DNA of 11,679 nucleotides from an uncultured Megasphaera sp. (lineage in GTDB: Bacteria > Bacillota > Negativicutes > Veillonellales > Megasphaeraceae). Where the stretch lies: the NCBI GenBank assembly GCA_937895695.1, contig CALBLM010000109.1:1-11679 (forward strand). The letters run 5' to 3'. Position 1 is the stretch's first letter. Each line of letters opens with the position of its first letter. The position numbers and the translations under genes were made by a program. Of the stretch, positions 1 through 7,511 are shown one piece after another. The notes under the pieces are model-generated. The model saw only the letters and a program-made list of their open reading frames with translations. It ran no database searches and was not told where the DNA came from.

Positions 1-1265
1 GGCTGGAACTGCATGAGCATATTGTTGGCAACAGCACCGCCATCTACTTTCAAGGAAGCTAATTTAATACCCGAATCTGCTTCCATTGCGCTGAGCACAT
101 CTTTGGTCTGATAGGCCATCGAATCCAACGTAGCCCGTACAATATGTGATTTTTTCGTTCCCCGTGTAATGCCAATAATCAATCCACGGGCATCCATATC
201 CCAATACGGTGCGCCCAATCCAACAAATGCCGGCACAACATATACGCCATCCGAATCGGGAACTCGTTTTGCTACCCATTCCGAATCCGGTGCTGTATCA
301 ATCATACGCAGTCCATCACGCAGCCATTGAATAGCAGACCCTGCTACAAATATAGAACCTTCTAGGGCATATTCTACTTTGCCATTCAATCCCCAGGCAA
401 TGGTTGTAACCAATCCATTTTGTGAAGTAATTGGTTTTTCGCCTGTATTCATGAGCATAAAACAGCCTGTTCCGTACGTATTTTTCGCCATGCCCGGTTC
501 GTAGCATGTTTGACCAAACAATGCAGCTTGCTGATCTCCGGCTGCACCAGCAATTTTAACAGGTACACCCAAAATAGCCGGCTGGGTATATCCGTATACA
601 TCACTGGACGGACGTACTTCGGGCAGCATGTTCTTAGGAACTGTCAAATATCGTAAAAGCTGATCATCCCACTGCAGCGTTTTAATATTAAACATCAACG
701 TACGCGATGCATTGGAATAATCTGTGACATGCACGTTATTGCCAGTTAATTTCCAAATAAGCCAAGAATCTATCGTTCCAAAAAGGAGTTCCCCTTTTTC
801 TGCTTTTTCACGAGCTCCTTCTACGTGATCCAATATCCATTTGACTTTCGTGCCAGAAAAATACGCATCAATGACCAAGCCCGTTTTTTCTTTAAACGCA
901 TCAACCAATCCTTGTTCTTTTAATTCTTCACAAATCGGTGCCGTTTGACGAGACTGCCATACAATGGCATTATAAATTGGGCAACCTGTGACTTTATCCC
1001 AAACGACCGTCGTTTCGCGCTGATTCGTAATGCCAATAGCTGCAATATCAGCTCCCGTTAAGCCACTCTGTTCCAACGCACTTTGCATGACTTCAATCAT
1101 TGTATGCAGAATTTCATTCGCATCATGTTCTACCCATCCCGGTTTTGGGAAATACTGTGTAAATTCCCGTTGACTGACACTAATAATATGAGATTCTTCG
1201 TCAAAAATAATGGCGCGGTTACTCGTCGTACCGGCATCCAAAGCCATAACATATTTTTTTTCCAC
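1..1265 (-). CDS. glpK: Glycerol kinase, C-terminal end cut by window edge
   Basis: Phosphorylates glycerol to sn-glycerol 3-phosphate with ATP in the cytosol, the entry step of glycerol use. About 421 residues are present; the family is usually near 500, so roughly 75-80 C-terminal residues lie outside the window. The N-terminal FGGY phosphate loop reads ALDAGTTSNRA (residues 8-18). The glycerol-contacting residues of the E. coli enzyme are matched by R83-E84 (NQRETT), Y135 (DAYFSGTKVKW) and D244 (GAAGDQQAALFG). NTYGTGCF and VPAFVGLGAPYW are further family blocks. I start it at a GTG at 1265, because an AAGGAG ribosome site lies about nine bases upstream and the reading MEKKYVMALD aligns with the family; no ATG fits as well. 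The loop before D244 (about residues 222-238) has neither the histidine phosphorylated by HPr in Bacillus/Enterococcus enzymes nor the GGTR fructose-bisphosphate site of E. coli. Divergent from the SorC-type regulator gene. Confidence 0.96.
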   Translation of the reverse strand, partial: MEKKYVMALDAGTTSNRAIIFDEESHIISVSQREFTQYFPKPGWVEHDANEILHTMIEVMQSALEQSGLTGADIAAIGITNQRETTVVWDKVTGCPIYNAIVWQSRQTAPICEELKEQGLVDAFKEKTGLVIDAYFSGTKVKWILDHVEGAREKAEKGELLFGTIDSWLIWKLTGNNVHVTDYSNASRTLMFNIKTLQWDDQLLRYLTVPKNMLPEVRPSSDVYGYTQPAILGVPVKIAGAAGDQQAALFGQTCYEPGMAKNTYGTGCFMLMNTGEKPITSQNGLVTTIAWGLNGKVEYALEGSIFVAGSAIQWLRDGLRMIDTAPDSEWVAKRVPDSDGVYVVPAFVGLGAPYWDMDARGLIIGITRGTKKSHIVRATLDSMAYQTKDVLSAMEADSGIKLASLKVDGGAVANNMLMQFQ

Positions 1266-1328
1266 TAGATCTTGCTCCTTTCCATACACCTAAAACGTCT
1301 CTCTTTTCTCTTCTTTCGCTTTCAATAT

Positions 1329-1340
1329 GCATACGTATGC
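1329..1340. promoter_or_regulatory. Palindromic candidate operator of glpK
   Basis: GCATACGTATGC is a perfect 12-bp palindrome. It lies a few bases downstream of the predicted glpK start point (about +3 to +14), where a bound repressor would block RNA polymerase. The divergent SorC-type regulator is the natural candidate binder (inference). The central CG is also typical of LacI/CcpA-family operators, but the match to a catabolite-responsive (cre) consensus is poor. Confidence 0.45.
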
Positions 1341-1349
1341 GTTGTTCTC

Positions 1350-1378
1350 ATTATATGGTCTTATGAAAATAATTGCAA
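1350..1378 (-). promoter_or_regulatory. Sigma-70-type promoter of glpK
   Basis: On the - strand TTGCAA (1378-1373) and TATAAT (1355-1350) are separated by exactly 17 bp. Transcription would start near 1343, leaving a leader of about 78 nt before the GTG start of glpK. This is the best match to a housekeeping promoter in the divergent intergenic region. Confidence 0.7.
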
Positions 1379-1476
1379 TATATATTTTACATTTTTGCGT
1401 TTATAGTATAGTACATTCATATTGTATATGTTTTATGCAATAAAGAATATCAAGAAAAATTATATAATATTTTCTC

Positions 1477-1506
1477 TTGCCAAGGCCATCATGCCAATGC
1501 GATAAT
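1477..1506 (+). promoter_or_regulatory. Probable promoter of the SorC-type regulator
   Basis: TTGCCA (1477-1482) and GATAAT (1501-1506) are 18 bp apart on the + strand, placing the start near 1513 and giving a leader of about 47 nt before the ATG at 1560. The surrounding 1380-1470 stretch is very AT-rich and offers weaker alternatives, such as TATAAT at 1462 without a good -35 box. Confidence 0.45.
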
Positions 1507-1559
1507 AGAGTTATCTAAAAGTAGTGTATTCTATTTATAATAGTAAGGTAGGTGCTTTC

Positions 1560-2522
1560 ATGCCTCTAGATAAAAATAAAACAGCGATTAGTGCTGCTAA
1601 ATTATATTATCAATCCGGCTACAGCCAATCAGACATTGCCAAAGAACTTGGGTTATCCCGTCCGTCTGTATCTCGTTTATTACAGTATGCCAAAGATATG
1701 GGATTTGTCCGTATTGAAATTTTTGATCCCATTGAAGATCAAAGCCAGCTGGCACAGAAAGTCAGTACGGCCTATCATTTAAAAGAAGTATGCATTGCCA
1801 ATGCACCGATCGAAAATGATGAAGATATCAAAAAATATATTGGCCGCCGCGGTGCTTCATATCTCAATGATATTGTTCAAGATGGCGATATTATTGGCGT
1901 TGGCTGGGGAACGACATTGCATTGTCTCTGCCATGCGCTTATATCGCATCCGCTGCGGGGCGCACAAATTGTCCAGCTAGAAGGTGGCATTACGCTATCC
2001 AGCAGCGAAACGTACGCGAATGAAATTTTGGAACGATTTGCGAAAAATTACGAAACCATTGCGCAATACCTTCCTTTACCGGTTCTTTTTGATTCTAAAG
2101 AAGTAAAAGAAATGGTCTATCGGGATCGACACATTCGCCGCGTATTAGAGTTAGGGCGAAATGCGAATATTGCCATTTTCAGCGTCGGAACGGTCCGAGA
2201 CAATGCGCTCTTTTTTCAATTAGGCTACGCCGATCCAAAAGAAAAAGAATATCTAAAAGAGAATGCTGTCGGTGATATTTGTTCCCGCTTTTTTGATAAA
2301 GACGGAAATATATCCAGTGCAGAATTAAACGATCGAACAGTCGGCATTGAATTGGAATGGCTGCGTCATAAAGAATATAGCATTCTTCTTTCCGGCGGCG
2401 AAGCTAAAATCGCCAGTATTCATGCTGCGCTCAAAGGCGGCTATGCCAACGTTCTCATTACCGATCAATTTACAGCCAAAAAACTGCTTTCTTATACATC
2501 ACTGGAGCAATCGAATATATAA
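1560..2522 (+). CDS. SorC/DeoR-type sugar-binding transcriptional regulator
   Basis: A 320-residue cytosolic DNA-binding regulator. Residues about 18-45 form a helix-turn-helix (YSQSDIAKELGLSRPSVSRL). The remainder is the SorC-type effector domain, which in this family binds phosphorylated sugars and has a ribose-5-phosphate-isomerase-like fold. Its glycine-rich GVGWGTTL motif is at about 113-120, and the C-terminal GGEAKIASIHAALKGGY and NVLITDQFTA blocks are typical. I chose the ATG at 1560 over the upstream in-frame GTG at 1524: AGGTG lies eight bases before it, and the family normally begins directly with the HTH. The gene is divergent from glpK with a 294-bp gap holding both promoters, so it may control glpK and itself, but the effector cannot be read from the sequence. 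A strong terminator follows, so it is probably monocistronic. Confidence 0.9.
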   Translation: MPLDKNKTAISAAKLYYQSGYSQSDIAKELGLSRPSVSRLLQYAKDMGFVRIEIFDPIEDQSQLAQKVSTAYHLKEVCIANAPIENDEDIKKYIGRRGASYLNDIVQDGDIIGVGWGTTLHCLCHALISHPLRGAQIVQLEGGITLSSSETYANEILERFAKNYETIAQYLPLPVLFDSKEVKEMVYRDRHIRRVLELGRNANIAIFSVGTVRDNALFFQLGYADPKEKEYLKENAVGDICSRFFDKDGNISSAELNDRTVGIELEWLRHKEYSILLSGGEAKIASIHAALKGGYANVLITDQFTAKKLLSYTSLEQSNI

Positions 2523-2577
2523 TATCCATATTAAAAAGGACGCAACATAATGTGTTTCGTTTTTTGTTTGAAGTTTG

Positions 2578-2611
2578 AAAAAATAACGATGGCCTTCCAT
2601 CGTTATTTTTT
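2578..2611 (+). terminator. Rho-independent terminator after the SorC-type regulator
   Basis: A perfect 15-bp stem (2578-2592 with 2597-2611) has a four-base loop, CCTT, and ends in a run of T. It lies 55 bp after the regulator stop codon and separates this gene from the exporter operon. The A-rich left arm gives the reverse strand a T-rich tail too, so it could work in both directions. Confidence 0.85.
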
Positions 2612-2732
2612 ATTTATTTCGCACTACTTACACCCGTTATTTTTCTATTTTCTGTATTTACTTGAATTGTTACAGTTTCGACTAAAATTCCCAATTTTCT
2701 GATTATCTTCTTTATTATTACAACACAAGCAT

Positions 2733-2740
2733 GCTATACT
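2733..2740 (+). promoter_or_regulatory. Extended -10 promoter of the MacAB-type operon
   Basis: TATACT at 2735-2740 is preceded by TG with a one-base gap (TGCTATACT from 2732), an extended -10 element. The best -35 candidate at 17 bp spacing is only TTATTA (2712-2717), so the extension probably compensates. The start would be near 2747, giving a leader of about 36 nt. I see no operator-like palindrome in the 2614-2767 gap. Confidence 0.55.
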
Positions 2741-2782
2741 GAATACAGCATTATTGAAAACGCCTGTATGGGAGAGATTACT

Positions 2783-3916
2783 ATGATTCAATTAAACAAA
2801 AAAGTAAAAATTGCAATCGCCGCCATCGTTATTGCAGCCGGTGCGTTCGGCGGTTATGAGTATTACCACACACAGCAAGCAGCTAAACAAGTAACAGCGA
2901 TCGAAACAGCACCGGTTACGCGCATGAATTTAAAATCAACCGTATCGGCAACAGGTACGATTAAACCAGTTGATTCGGTAGAAGTGTCTCCTAAAATTAC
3001 CGCCCGCATCAGCCAAGTATTGGTCAAAGAAAATGATCACGTTACGGCAGGACAGACCGTTGCCATTTTGGACGGCAAAGATTATCAAGCAAAACAAGAT
3101 CAAGCACAATTGAAAGTTTCCAACACACAACTAGAATATCAGCGTGCCCAAGAATTATATGACTTAGGTGCAGGAACCAAACAAGCACTGGATACGGCTA
3201 AATTCAACTATGACACAGCAGTCAGTGCGCTAACAGACGCACAGTCGAATGTAGCTGAAACAATTATCACAGCACCGATGGACGGCATTGTCGTCGGCGA
3301 ACCTAAGAGCGTCGGTACCATGGCTGTCCAAGGGAACAGTAATCCGACGGTTATCATGTATATTGCCAATACTTCACAAAAGCAAATTATGGCAAAAATC
3401 GATGAAACGGATATCGGACAAATAAAAATTGGACAGGATGCAACCTTTACAGTAGATACGTATACAGGTCAAACCTTTACGGCCCATGTATCCAAGATTT
3501 CCCAAACGGATACGAGCAATACGTGGAATACAACGGGTACTTCCACTTCCAACTCATCCAGTTCGTCTTCAGCCAGCGTCATTTATTACTACGTCACACT
3601 AGATGTAGATGATCCAGACGATGTGCTGAAACTAGGCATGACAGCTCGTGTAGAAATCAACACGTCAGAAAAAGAAAATGCCTTGGTTGTTCCTATTGCG
3701 GCGCTTAAAACAAACGACAAGGGTTCGTATGTACTGCGCGTCAATGATAACGGTCAAACAGAACAAGTCAATGTTACCACCGGTATTTACAGTGATGAAT
3801 ATGTAGAAATTCTTTCCGGTCTTGATGAAGGAGATAAAGTATCCATTACATATAATGCGTCTAAATCTTCTTCCTCGAACTCGAATAACAATCGGCAAGG
3901 CCCTCCGCCAATGTAA
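2783..3916 (+). CDS. macA: MacA/HlyD-type periplasmic adaptor (membrane-fusion protein) of ABC exporter
   Basis: A 377-residue membrane-anchored adaptor that links the ABC permease to the outside; in diderm bacteria it would link to a TolC-type outer-membrane channel. One N-terminal membrane segment is at about 8-24 (VKIAIAAIVIAAGAFGG), with no lipobox cysteine. A split biotinyl-lipoyl domain (VSATGTIKPVDSVEVSP at 54-70, then TAPMDGIVVGEPKSVG at 163-178) flanks a helical hairpin at about 101-160. A beta-barrel region and a membrane-proximal domain follow (LVVPIAALKT at 301-310). Two Ser/Thr/Asn-rich low-complexity stretches stand out: about 244-265 within the barrel, and the tail at about 359-370, followed by RQGPPPM. 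I start at the ATG at 2783 because GGAG sits eight bases before it; the ATG at 2768 lacks a ribosome site. First gene of the operon, 13 bases before the ATPase gene. YknX of Bacillus is the monoderm counterpart. Confidence 0.9.
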   Translation: MIQLNKKVKIAIAAIVIAAGAFGGYEYYHTQQAAKQVTAIETAPVTRMNLKSTVSATGTIKPVDSVEVSPKITARISQVLVKENDHVTAGQTVAILDGKDYQAKQDQAQLKVSNTQLEYQRAQELYDLGAGTKQALDTAKFNYDTAVSALTDAQSNVAETIITAPMDGIVVGEPKSVGTMAVQGNSNPTVIMYIANTSQKQIMAKIDETDIGQIKIGQDATFTVDTYTGQTFTAHVSKISQTDTSNTWNTTGTSTSNSSSSSSASVIYYYVTLDVDDPDDVLKLGMTARVEINTSEKENALVVPIAALKTNDKGSYVLRVNDNGQTEQVNVTTGIYSDEYVEILSGLDEGDKVSITYNASKSSSSNSNNNRQGPPPM

Positions 3917-3929
3917 GGGGGAATACGTC

Positions 3930-4634
3930 ATGGCAAATGTAATTGAGTTAAAAGATATTAAAAAAATCTATCATATCGGCGGCAATGATTTCGCTGCCCT
4001 TGCCGGAATTACCCTTAACATTCAAGAAGGAGAATTTGCTGCCCTGATGGGGCCGTCCGGTTCCGGTAAATCTACGCTGATGAATATCCTTGGCTGCTTA
4101 GACCGCCCTACATCCGGTTCCTATAAATTAGGAGGTAAGGAAGTCGCTAATCTCACAGACGATGAACTAGCGCACACGAGAAATAAGCGAATTGGCTTTG
4201 TCTTTCAGAACTTTAATCTCTTATCTCGTATTTCGGCGCTGGATAATGTCGCTCTTCCTCTCGTATATGCCGGCGTAGGCCGTAAAGAACGTACACAGCG
4301 AGCCCAAGAAAAATTAGAAGCCGTAGGATTAGGAACATGGTCGCATCATAAACCAAACGAACTATCCGGTGGCCAGCGGCAGCGCGTTGCCATTGCTAGA
4401 GCCTTAGTCAATGATCCGCACATTATCATGGCTGACGAACCTACAGGTAATCTCGATACAAAATCAACCAAAGAAATTATGGGAATTTTTGAATCCCTTC
4501 ATGAAGAACATAAAACAGTCATTCTTGTTACGCACGAACCGGAAATTGCAGCCTGTGCCAGCCGTCAGCTGCTCATCTGTGACGGCCGGCTAACGCGGGA
4601 TGCCGGAAAGGGTGTGGTTATGGATGTTGTTTAG
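3930..4634 (+). CDS. macB: ABC transporter ATPase, MacB/LolD/YknY type
   Basis: A 234-residue cytosolic ATP-binding subunit that powers the partner FtsX-type permease. All ABC motifs are intact: Walker A GPSGSGKST (41-49), Q-loop Q93 (VFQNFNLL), signature LSGGQRQR (145-152), Walker B IIMADEPTGNLD (165-176) and switch H202 (VTHEP). The sequence GFVFQNFNLLSRISALDNV is typical of the MacB/LolD/FtsE subfamily. The start at 3930 follows a GGGGG stretch (3917-3921) eight bases before the ATG; the long upstream in-frame extension overlaps the macA gene in another frame and is not credible. Here ATPase and permease are separate polypeptides, as in Bacillus YknYZ, whereas E. coli MacB is a fusion. The last bases overlap the permease start. 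The gene symbol reflects homology to the ATPase half of MacB. Confidence 0.93.
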   Translation: MANVIELKDIKKIYHIGGNDFAALAGITLNIQEGEFAALMGPSGSGKSTLMNILGCLDRPTSGSYKLGGKEVANLTDDELAHTRNKRIGFVFQNFNLLSRISALDNVALPLVYAGVGRKERTQRAQEKLEAVGLGTWSHHKPNELSGGQRQRVAIARALVNDPHIIMADEPTGNLDTKSTKEIMGIFESLHEEHKTVILVTHEPEIAACASRQLLICDGRLTRDAGKGVVMDVV

Positions 4635-5841
4635 TGAAAGCGTACAAATCGCCGTTACGGCACTGCTCGGCAACAAACTTCGCTCCATTCTTACGATGCT
4701 GGGTATTATTATCGGCGTCGGTGCTGTCATTGCCATGATTTCTATTGGCATGGGCGTAAAACAGAATGTCACCAATTCAATCGCCAGTCTAGGCAGTAAT
4801 ATGCTTATCGTTTCACCTGGCTCCACCAACAAAGGCGGCGTTCGTTCTGCTGCCGGCTCCAGCCAAAAGCTTAAATACGAAGACGCCGAAGCGATTAAAA
4901 AGAAAATCAAACATATAGATTATGTTTCACCGACAGTCAATGGCTCTTACCAAATTGTTAATGGCCATGAAAACTGGAATTCTTCCGTATACGGCGTTAC
5001 GCCGGAATATTTAAAAATCCGCGATTTGACGATTGGCACAGGTTCCTTTATTACACAAACAGATATGAATTCCCGGAATCGAGTAGCCGTTATCGGTACG
5101 ACCGTTGCGACGAATTTATTTGATACCGAAAATCCTGTAGGTAAAAACATCCGCATCAATAACCAACCGTATAAAGTTATCGGCGTTATTGAAAGCAAAG
5201 GCCAGTCTTCGATGGGCCAAGACCAGGACGATGTCGTCATTATCCCACTGACAACAGCACAAGAACGACTAATGGGTATTACCTATATTCGTTCTATCAA
5301 TATTCAAGTATCGAGTGCCGATAAAATCGAATCTGTCCAAGATCAAGTAGAAACACTGTTACGGCAGCGTCATCATATTGTCGGTGATAAAGAAGATGAT
5401 TTTACGGTTCGCAACTTAACCAGCCTAATGGAAACCATGACCAGCACGACAACGATGCTCACTCTGTTTCTCGGCAGCATTGCCGCCATTTCCCTGATAG
5501 TCGGTGGTATCGGTATTATGAATATCATGATGGTATCTGTCACGGAACGGACGCGAGAAATTGGCATTCGCAAAGCCTTAGGCGCTACATTTCAAAATAT
5601 TATGATGCAGTTTCTAATTGAATCCGTCGTCATCGGCGTCATTGGCGGTTTGATGGGCGTCGCCGTTGGCGTAGGTATTGCCCTGGCAATTGCCAAAACC
5701 GGCCTCTTCCAAACAGTCATTACAGCCGCACCGATTCTGATATCCTTTAGTTTTTCCGTAGGTATTGGCTTATTCTTCGGTATCTATCCGGCACGTAAAG
5801 CAGCTCGCTTAGATCCGATTGAAGCATTGCGGTATGAATAA
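4624..5841 (+). CDS. ABC transporter permease, MacB/FtsX type
   Basis: A 405-residue permease partner of the preceding ATPase. TM1 is at about 22-44 (ILTMLGIIIGVGAVIAMISI), followed by a large extracytoplasmic MacB_PCD domain (about 45-275). The three-helix FtsX core begins with LGSIAAISLIVGGIGIMNI. The conserved cytoplasmic loop TREIGIRKALGAT and the C-terminal YPARKAARLDPIEALRY are hallmark MacB motifs. I prefer the ATG at 4624, which overlaps the ATPase stop by 11 bases with GGAAAGGGTG just upstream, indicating translational coupling. An ATG at 4600 would add eight residues and is the alternative. The complex is expected to export peptides, lipids, toxins or antibiotics; the substrate cannot be inferred. 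No TolC-type gene is nearby. Confidence 0.92.
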   Translation: MLFSESVQIAVTALLGNKLRSILTMLGIIIGVGAVIAMISIGMGVKQNVTNSIASLGSNMLIVSPGSTNKGGVRSAAGSSQKLKYEDAEAIKKKIKHIDYVSPTVNGSYQIVNGHENWNSSVYGVTPEYLKIRDLTIGTGSFITQTDMNSRNRVAVIGTTVATNLFDTENPVGKNIRINNQPYKVIGVIESKGQSSMGQDQDDVVIIPLTTAQERLMGITYIRSINIQVSSADKIESVQDQVETLLRQRHHIVGDKEDDFTVRNLTSLMETMTSTTTMLTLFLGSIAAISLIVGGIGIMNIMMVSVTERTREIGIRKALGATFQNIMMQFLIESVVIGVIGGLMGVAVGVGIALAIAKTGLFQTVITAAPILISFSFSVGIGLFFGIYPARKAARLDPIEALRYE

Positions 5842-5884
5842 AATCCATCATTCACCCCTATATAGTAATCGTAACCAACGCAAA

Positions 5885-5912
5885 AAGAGCCTCGCATCAT
5901 TGCAAGGCTCTT
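5885..5912. terminator. Hairpin terminator between converging transcription units
   Basis: An 11-bp stem with one mismatch (5885-5895 with 5902-5912, AAGAGCCT paired with AGGCTCTT) and a six-base loop, ATCATT. It is followed on the + strand by TTCTTATT and preceded by AAAA, which is a T run on the - strand. It lies between the ends of the permease gene (+) and the first SGNH gene (-), so it probably serves both directions. Confidence 0.8.
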
Positions 5913-5970
5913 CTTATTATACAGTGAAATGGTTTTATATCTTATTTTTCATAAAAATGATACAACTATA

Positions 5971-7383
5971 TTAGGATTCATCATCCCATGCACTATTAGG
6001 TAATTGCTGTATCATTGGCCAAGCGGCATGAATCGCTTGGGCCATCATTTTTTTACCTGACGGATCGGGATGCAGCCCATCAACTGCCAGTTCCGTCCGT
6101 AATTCCCCATTATCATCTGTCATGCCGTTTGTAATATCTATATGTATTTCGCTGGCAATATATGCATTGACTTCTTCAACCGCTCCTTTCCAGCCCCAAT
6201 CCGTAGACTGATCAAATGCAGCCATAATATGATCCGGATGAAACGGCGGTATCGTCAGAAAAACCGGTTTTATACCATAGGCCAGACTTTTTTGTTTGAT
6301 TTGTTTCAAATCTTTAATCACATCCGATGCACTAGCACCGGCACGCAAACTATTCGATCCCGTAAGAATCAGCACATACTGCGGGTGAAATGGTACTACA
6401 TCCTGTATAAAACGTGCTTCTGACATGGCACTGGTATCGCCGCTTTGCGCCAAGTTGATCGTAGGAAAATCAAGATAAGATGCATAACTGAATTCCCAAT
6501 CTGTCGGTGAATACGAGAGGCTGCCTCCGCCATGACTAATACTATCTCCAAAAACAGCCACTTCATAATGTACATTCGGATTGGTTCTATAAGATTGCGC
6601 ATCGGAATACACGCCTATCGGATTCCCATCTGCATCAATAGCACGCACGCGCCAATAAAATGGCTGTTCAGCTATTCTAGGCTTCTGATCATACTGTTGT
6701 GCATGCATCGACGTATACGCATCAATCCGATGGATAGATGGTTCAATTCCATTTGGGTTTTCCGGTTCTTCATCTAAAAGTTCCACTTCATAATGATCTG
6801 CACCTGGAACAGCAATCCAATCATATACCGGATACAACAACGTTTGCCCATTTCCCTGATTATATCGATTTATGATATATGGTTTTTCTATATACGGAGC
6901 CGTCCTATCTATATGTACTTCTTCTACAGCAGAAAAAGGCCCAATGGGCTTCCCTTGCAAATTCATTGGCTGTACACGCCAATAAAATACATCGCCCATC
7001 CACGTATCGGGCAATGCTAATTCATACCCGGTTCCATAGGCTCTCTGTATCGGCATAATGGGTTCATAATAAACGGTATTCCCATTATCAGCAGTCTGTT
7101 TTTGTAATACTTGCACATCATACATCACTGCGCCGTCTATACGGCTCCACTGCAAAATAGGATTCCCCACTACCGGATTTTCTTCCGAATAATGACGCAA
7201 AACGTTCGGTTGAAATGCTAATTCTTCATCTTGTACATTACCAATATAAATTTGCTGAGCCTGTTCCATCGGCGGATCCACAATATGTTTTTTCCCTGAT
7301 AGTTGTCCTGCCTTGACCAACACGCCGGAACATAACGTAATTCCCAATAGTATCGTCAAAAAAATGACACTGCCATTACGCAT
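5971..7383 (-). CDS. Secreted two-FN3-module SGNH/GDSL hydrolase (paralogue A)
   Basis: A 470-residue predicted exported esterase-like protein. The hydrophobic N-terminus (VIFLTILLGITLCSGVLV) ends in a type I-like site VKA-GQ at about 25; C18 is not in a proper lipobox. Two fibronectin-III-like modules follow, at about 72-155 (LQWSRIDGAVMYDVQV to FYWRV) and about 182-266 (YPVYDWIAVPGADHYEVEL to FYWRVRA). The SGNH domain covers about 274-460: block I FGDSISHGGG with nucleophile S281, block II AQSGDTS with G315, block III GSNS with N344, and block V DGLHPD with D435 and H438. So all four SGNH residues are present, although block III has Ser where many relatives have GxND. AAGGAGG lies nine bases before the start. 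It is downstream of a close paralogue on the same strand. The substrate is unknown; ester or acyl groups on envelope or host glycans are possible. Confidence 0.85.
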   Translation of the reverse strand: MRNGSVIFLTILLGITLCSGVLVKAGQLSGKKHIVDPPMEQAQQIYIGNVQDEELAFQPNVLRHYSEENPVVGNPILQWSRIDGAVMYDVQVLQKQTADNGNTVYYEPIMPIQRAYGTGYELALPDTWMGDVFYWRVQPMNLQGKPIGPFSAVEEVHIDRTAPYIEKPYIINRYNQGNGQTLLYPVYDWIAVPGADHYEVELLDEEPENPNGIEPSIHRIDAYTSMHAQQYDQKPRIAEQPFYWRVRAIDADGNPIGVYSDAQSYRTNPNVHYEVAVFGDSISHGGGSLSYSPTDWEFSYASYLDFPTINLAQSGDTSAMSEARFIQDVVPFHPQYVLILTGSNSLRAGASASDVIKDLKQIKQKSLAYGIKPVFLTIPPFHPDHIMAAFDQSTDWGWKGAVEEVNAYIASEIHIDITNGMTDDNGELRTELAVDGLHPDPSGKKMMAQAIHAAWPMIQQLPNSAWDDES

Positions 7384-7407
7384 GCCATGGATCCTCCTTT
7401 TTCATAA

Positions 7408-7511
7408 TGATAATCGAGATTATGTACCGTATGTATCGCATAGGATACTAAATTTACTTGTATCTTACAACCGTGAGTCCAATCAAAGTCAATCATTTTA
7501 CCAAAAATGAT
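7408..7511 (-). promoter_or_regulatory. Gap between SGNH paralogues; weak promoter candidates
   Basis: The 128-bp space upstream of paralogue A has no clear consensus promoter. On the - strand TTGTAA followed after 17 bp by TATCCT (about 7471 to 7443), or TTGACT with TAAGAT at 19 bp, are possible. At 7491-7512 a 9-bp AT-only-flanked inverted repeat (AATCATTTT with AAAATGATT) begins at the stop codon of paralogue B, but no T run follows, so read-through from the upstream gene is likely. Confidence 0.25.

Noticed and set aside
1418..1430. CATAT-TGT-ATATG inverted repeat as a second operator in the glpK-regulator gap
   Set aside because: The arms are only five bases long in a very AT-rich stretch, unlike the 1329-1340 palindrome and off any predicted promoter core, so chance is likely.
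1524..1559. GTG start that would lengthen the SorC-type regulator by 12 residues
   Set aside because: No ribosome site precedes it, and the extension MYSIYNSKVGAF does not resemble the family; the ATG at 1560 has AGGTG at good spacing.
3822..3929. 36-residue N-terminal extension of the ABC ATPase
   Set aside because: It is the out-of-frame reading of the macA 3' end; the ATPase family starts at MANVIELKDI with a ribosome site just before.
4600..4623. Earlier ATG for the permease
   Set aside because: It lies deeper inside the ATPase gene without a good ribosome site; the ATG at 4624 has GGAAAGGGTG upstream and gives the usual N-terminus. Not fully excluded.
7320..7345. Lipoprotein signal in SGNH paralogue A (C18)
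   Set aside because: The residue before the cysteine is Leu (ITLC), not the Gly/Ala/Ser a lipobox needs; a type I site at VKA-GQ fits better.
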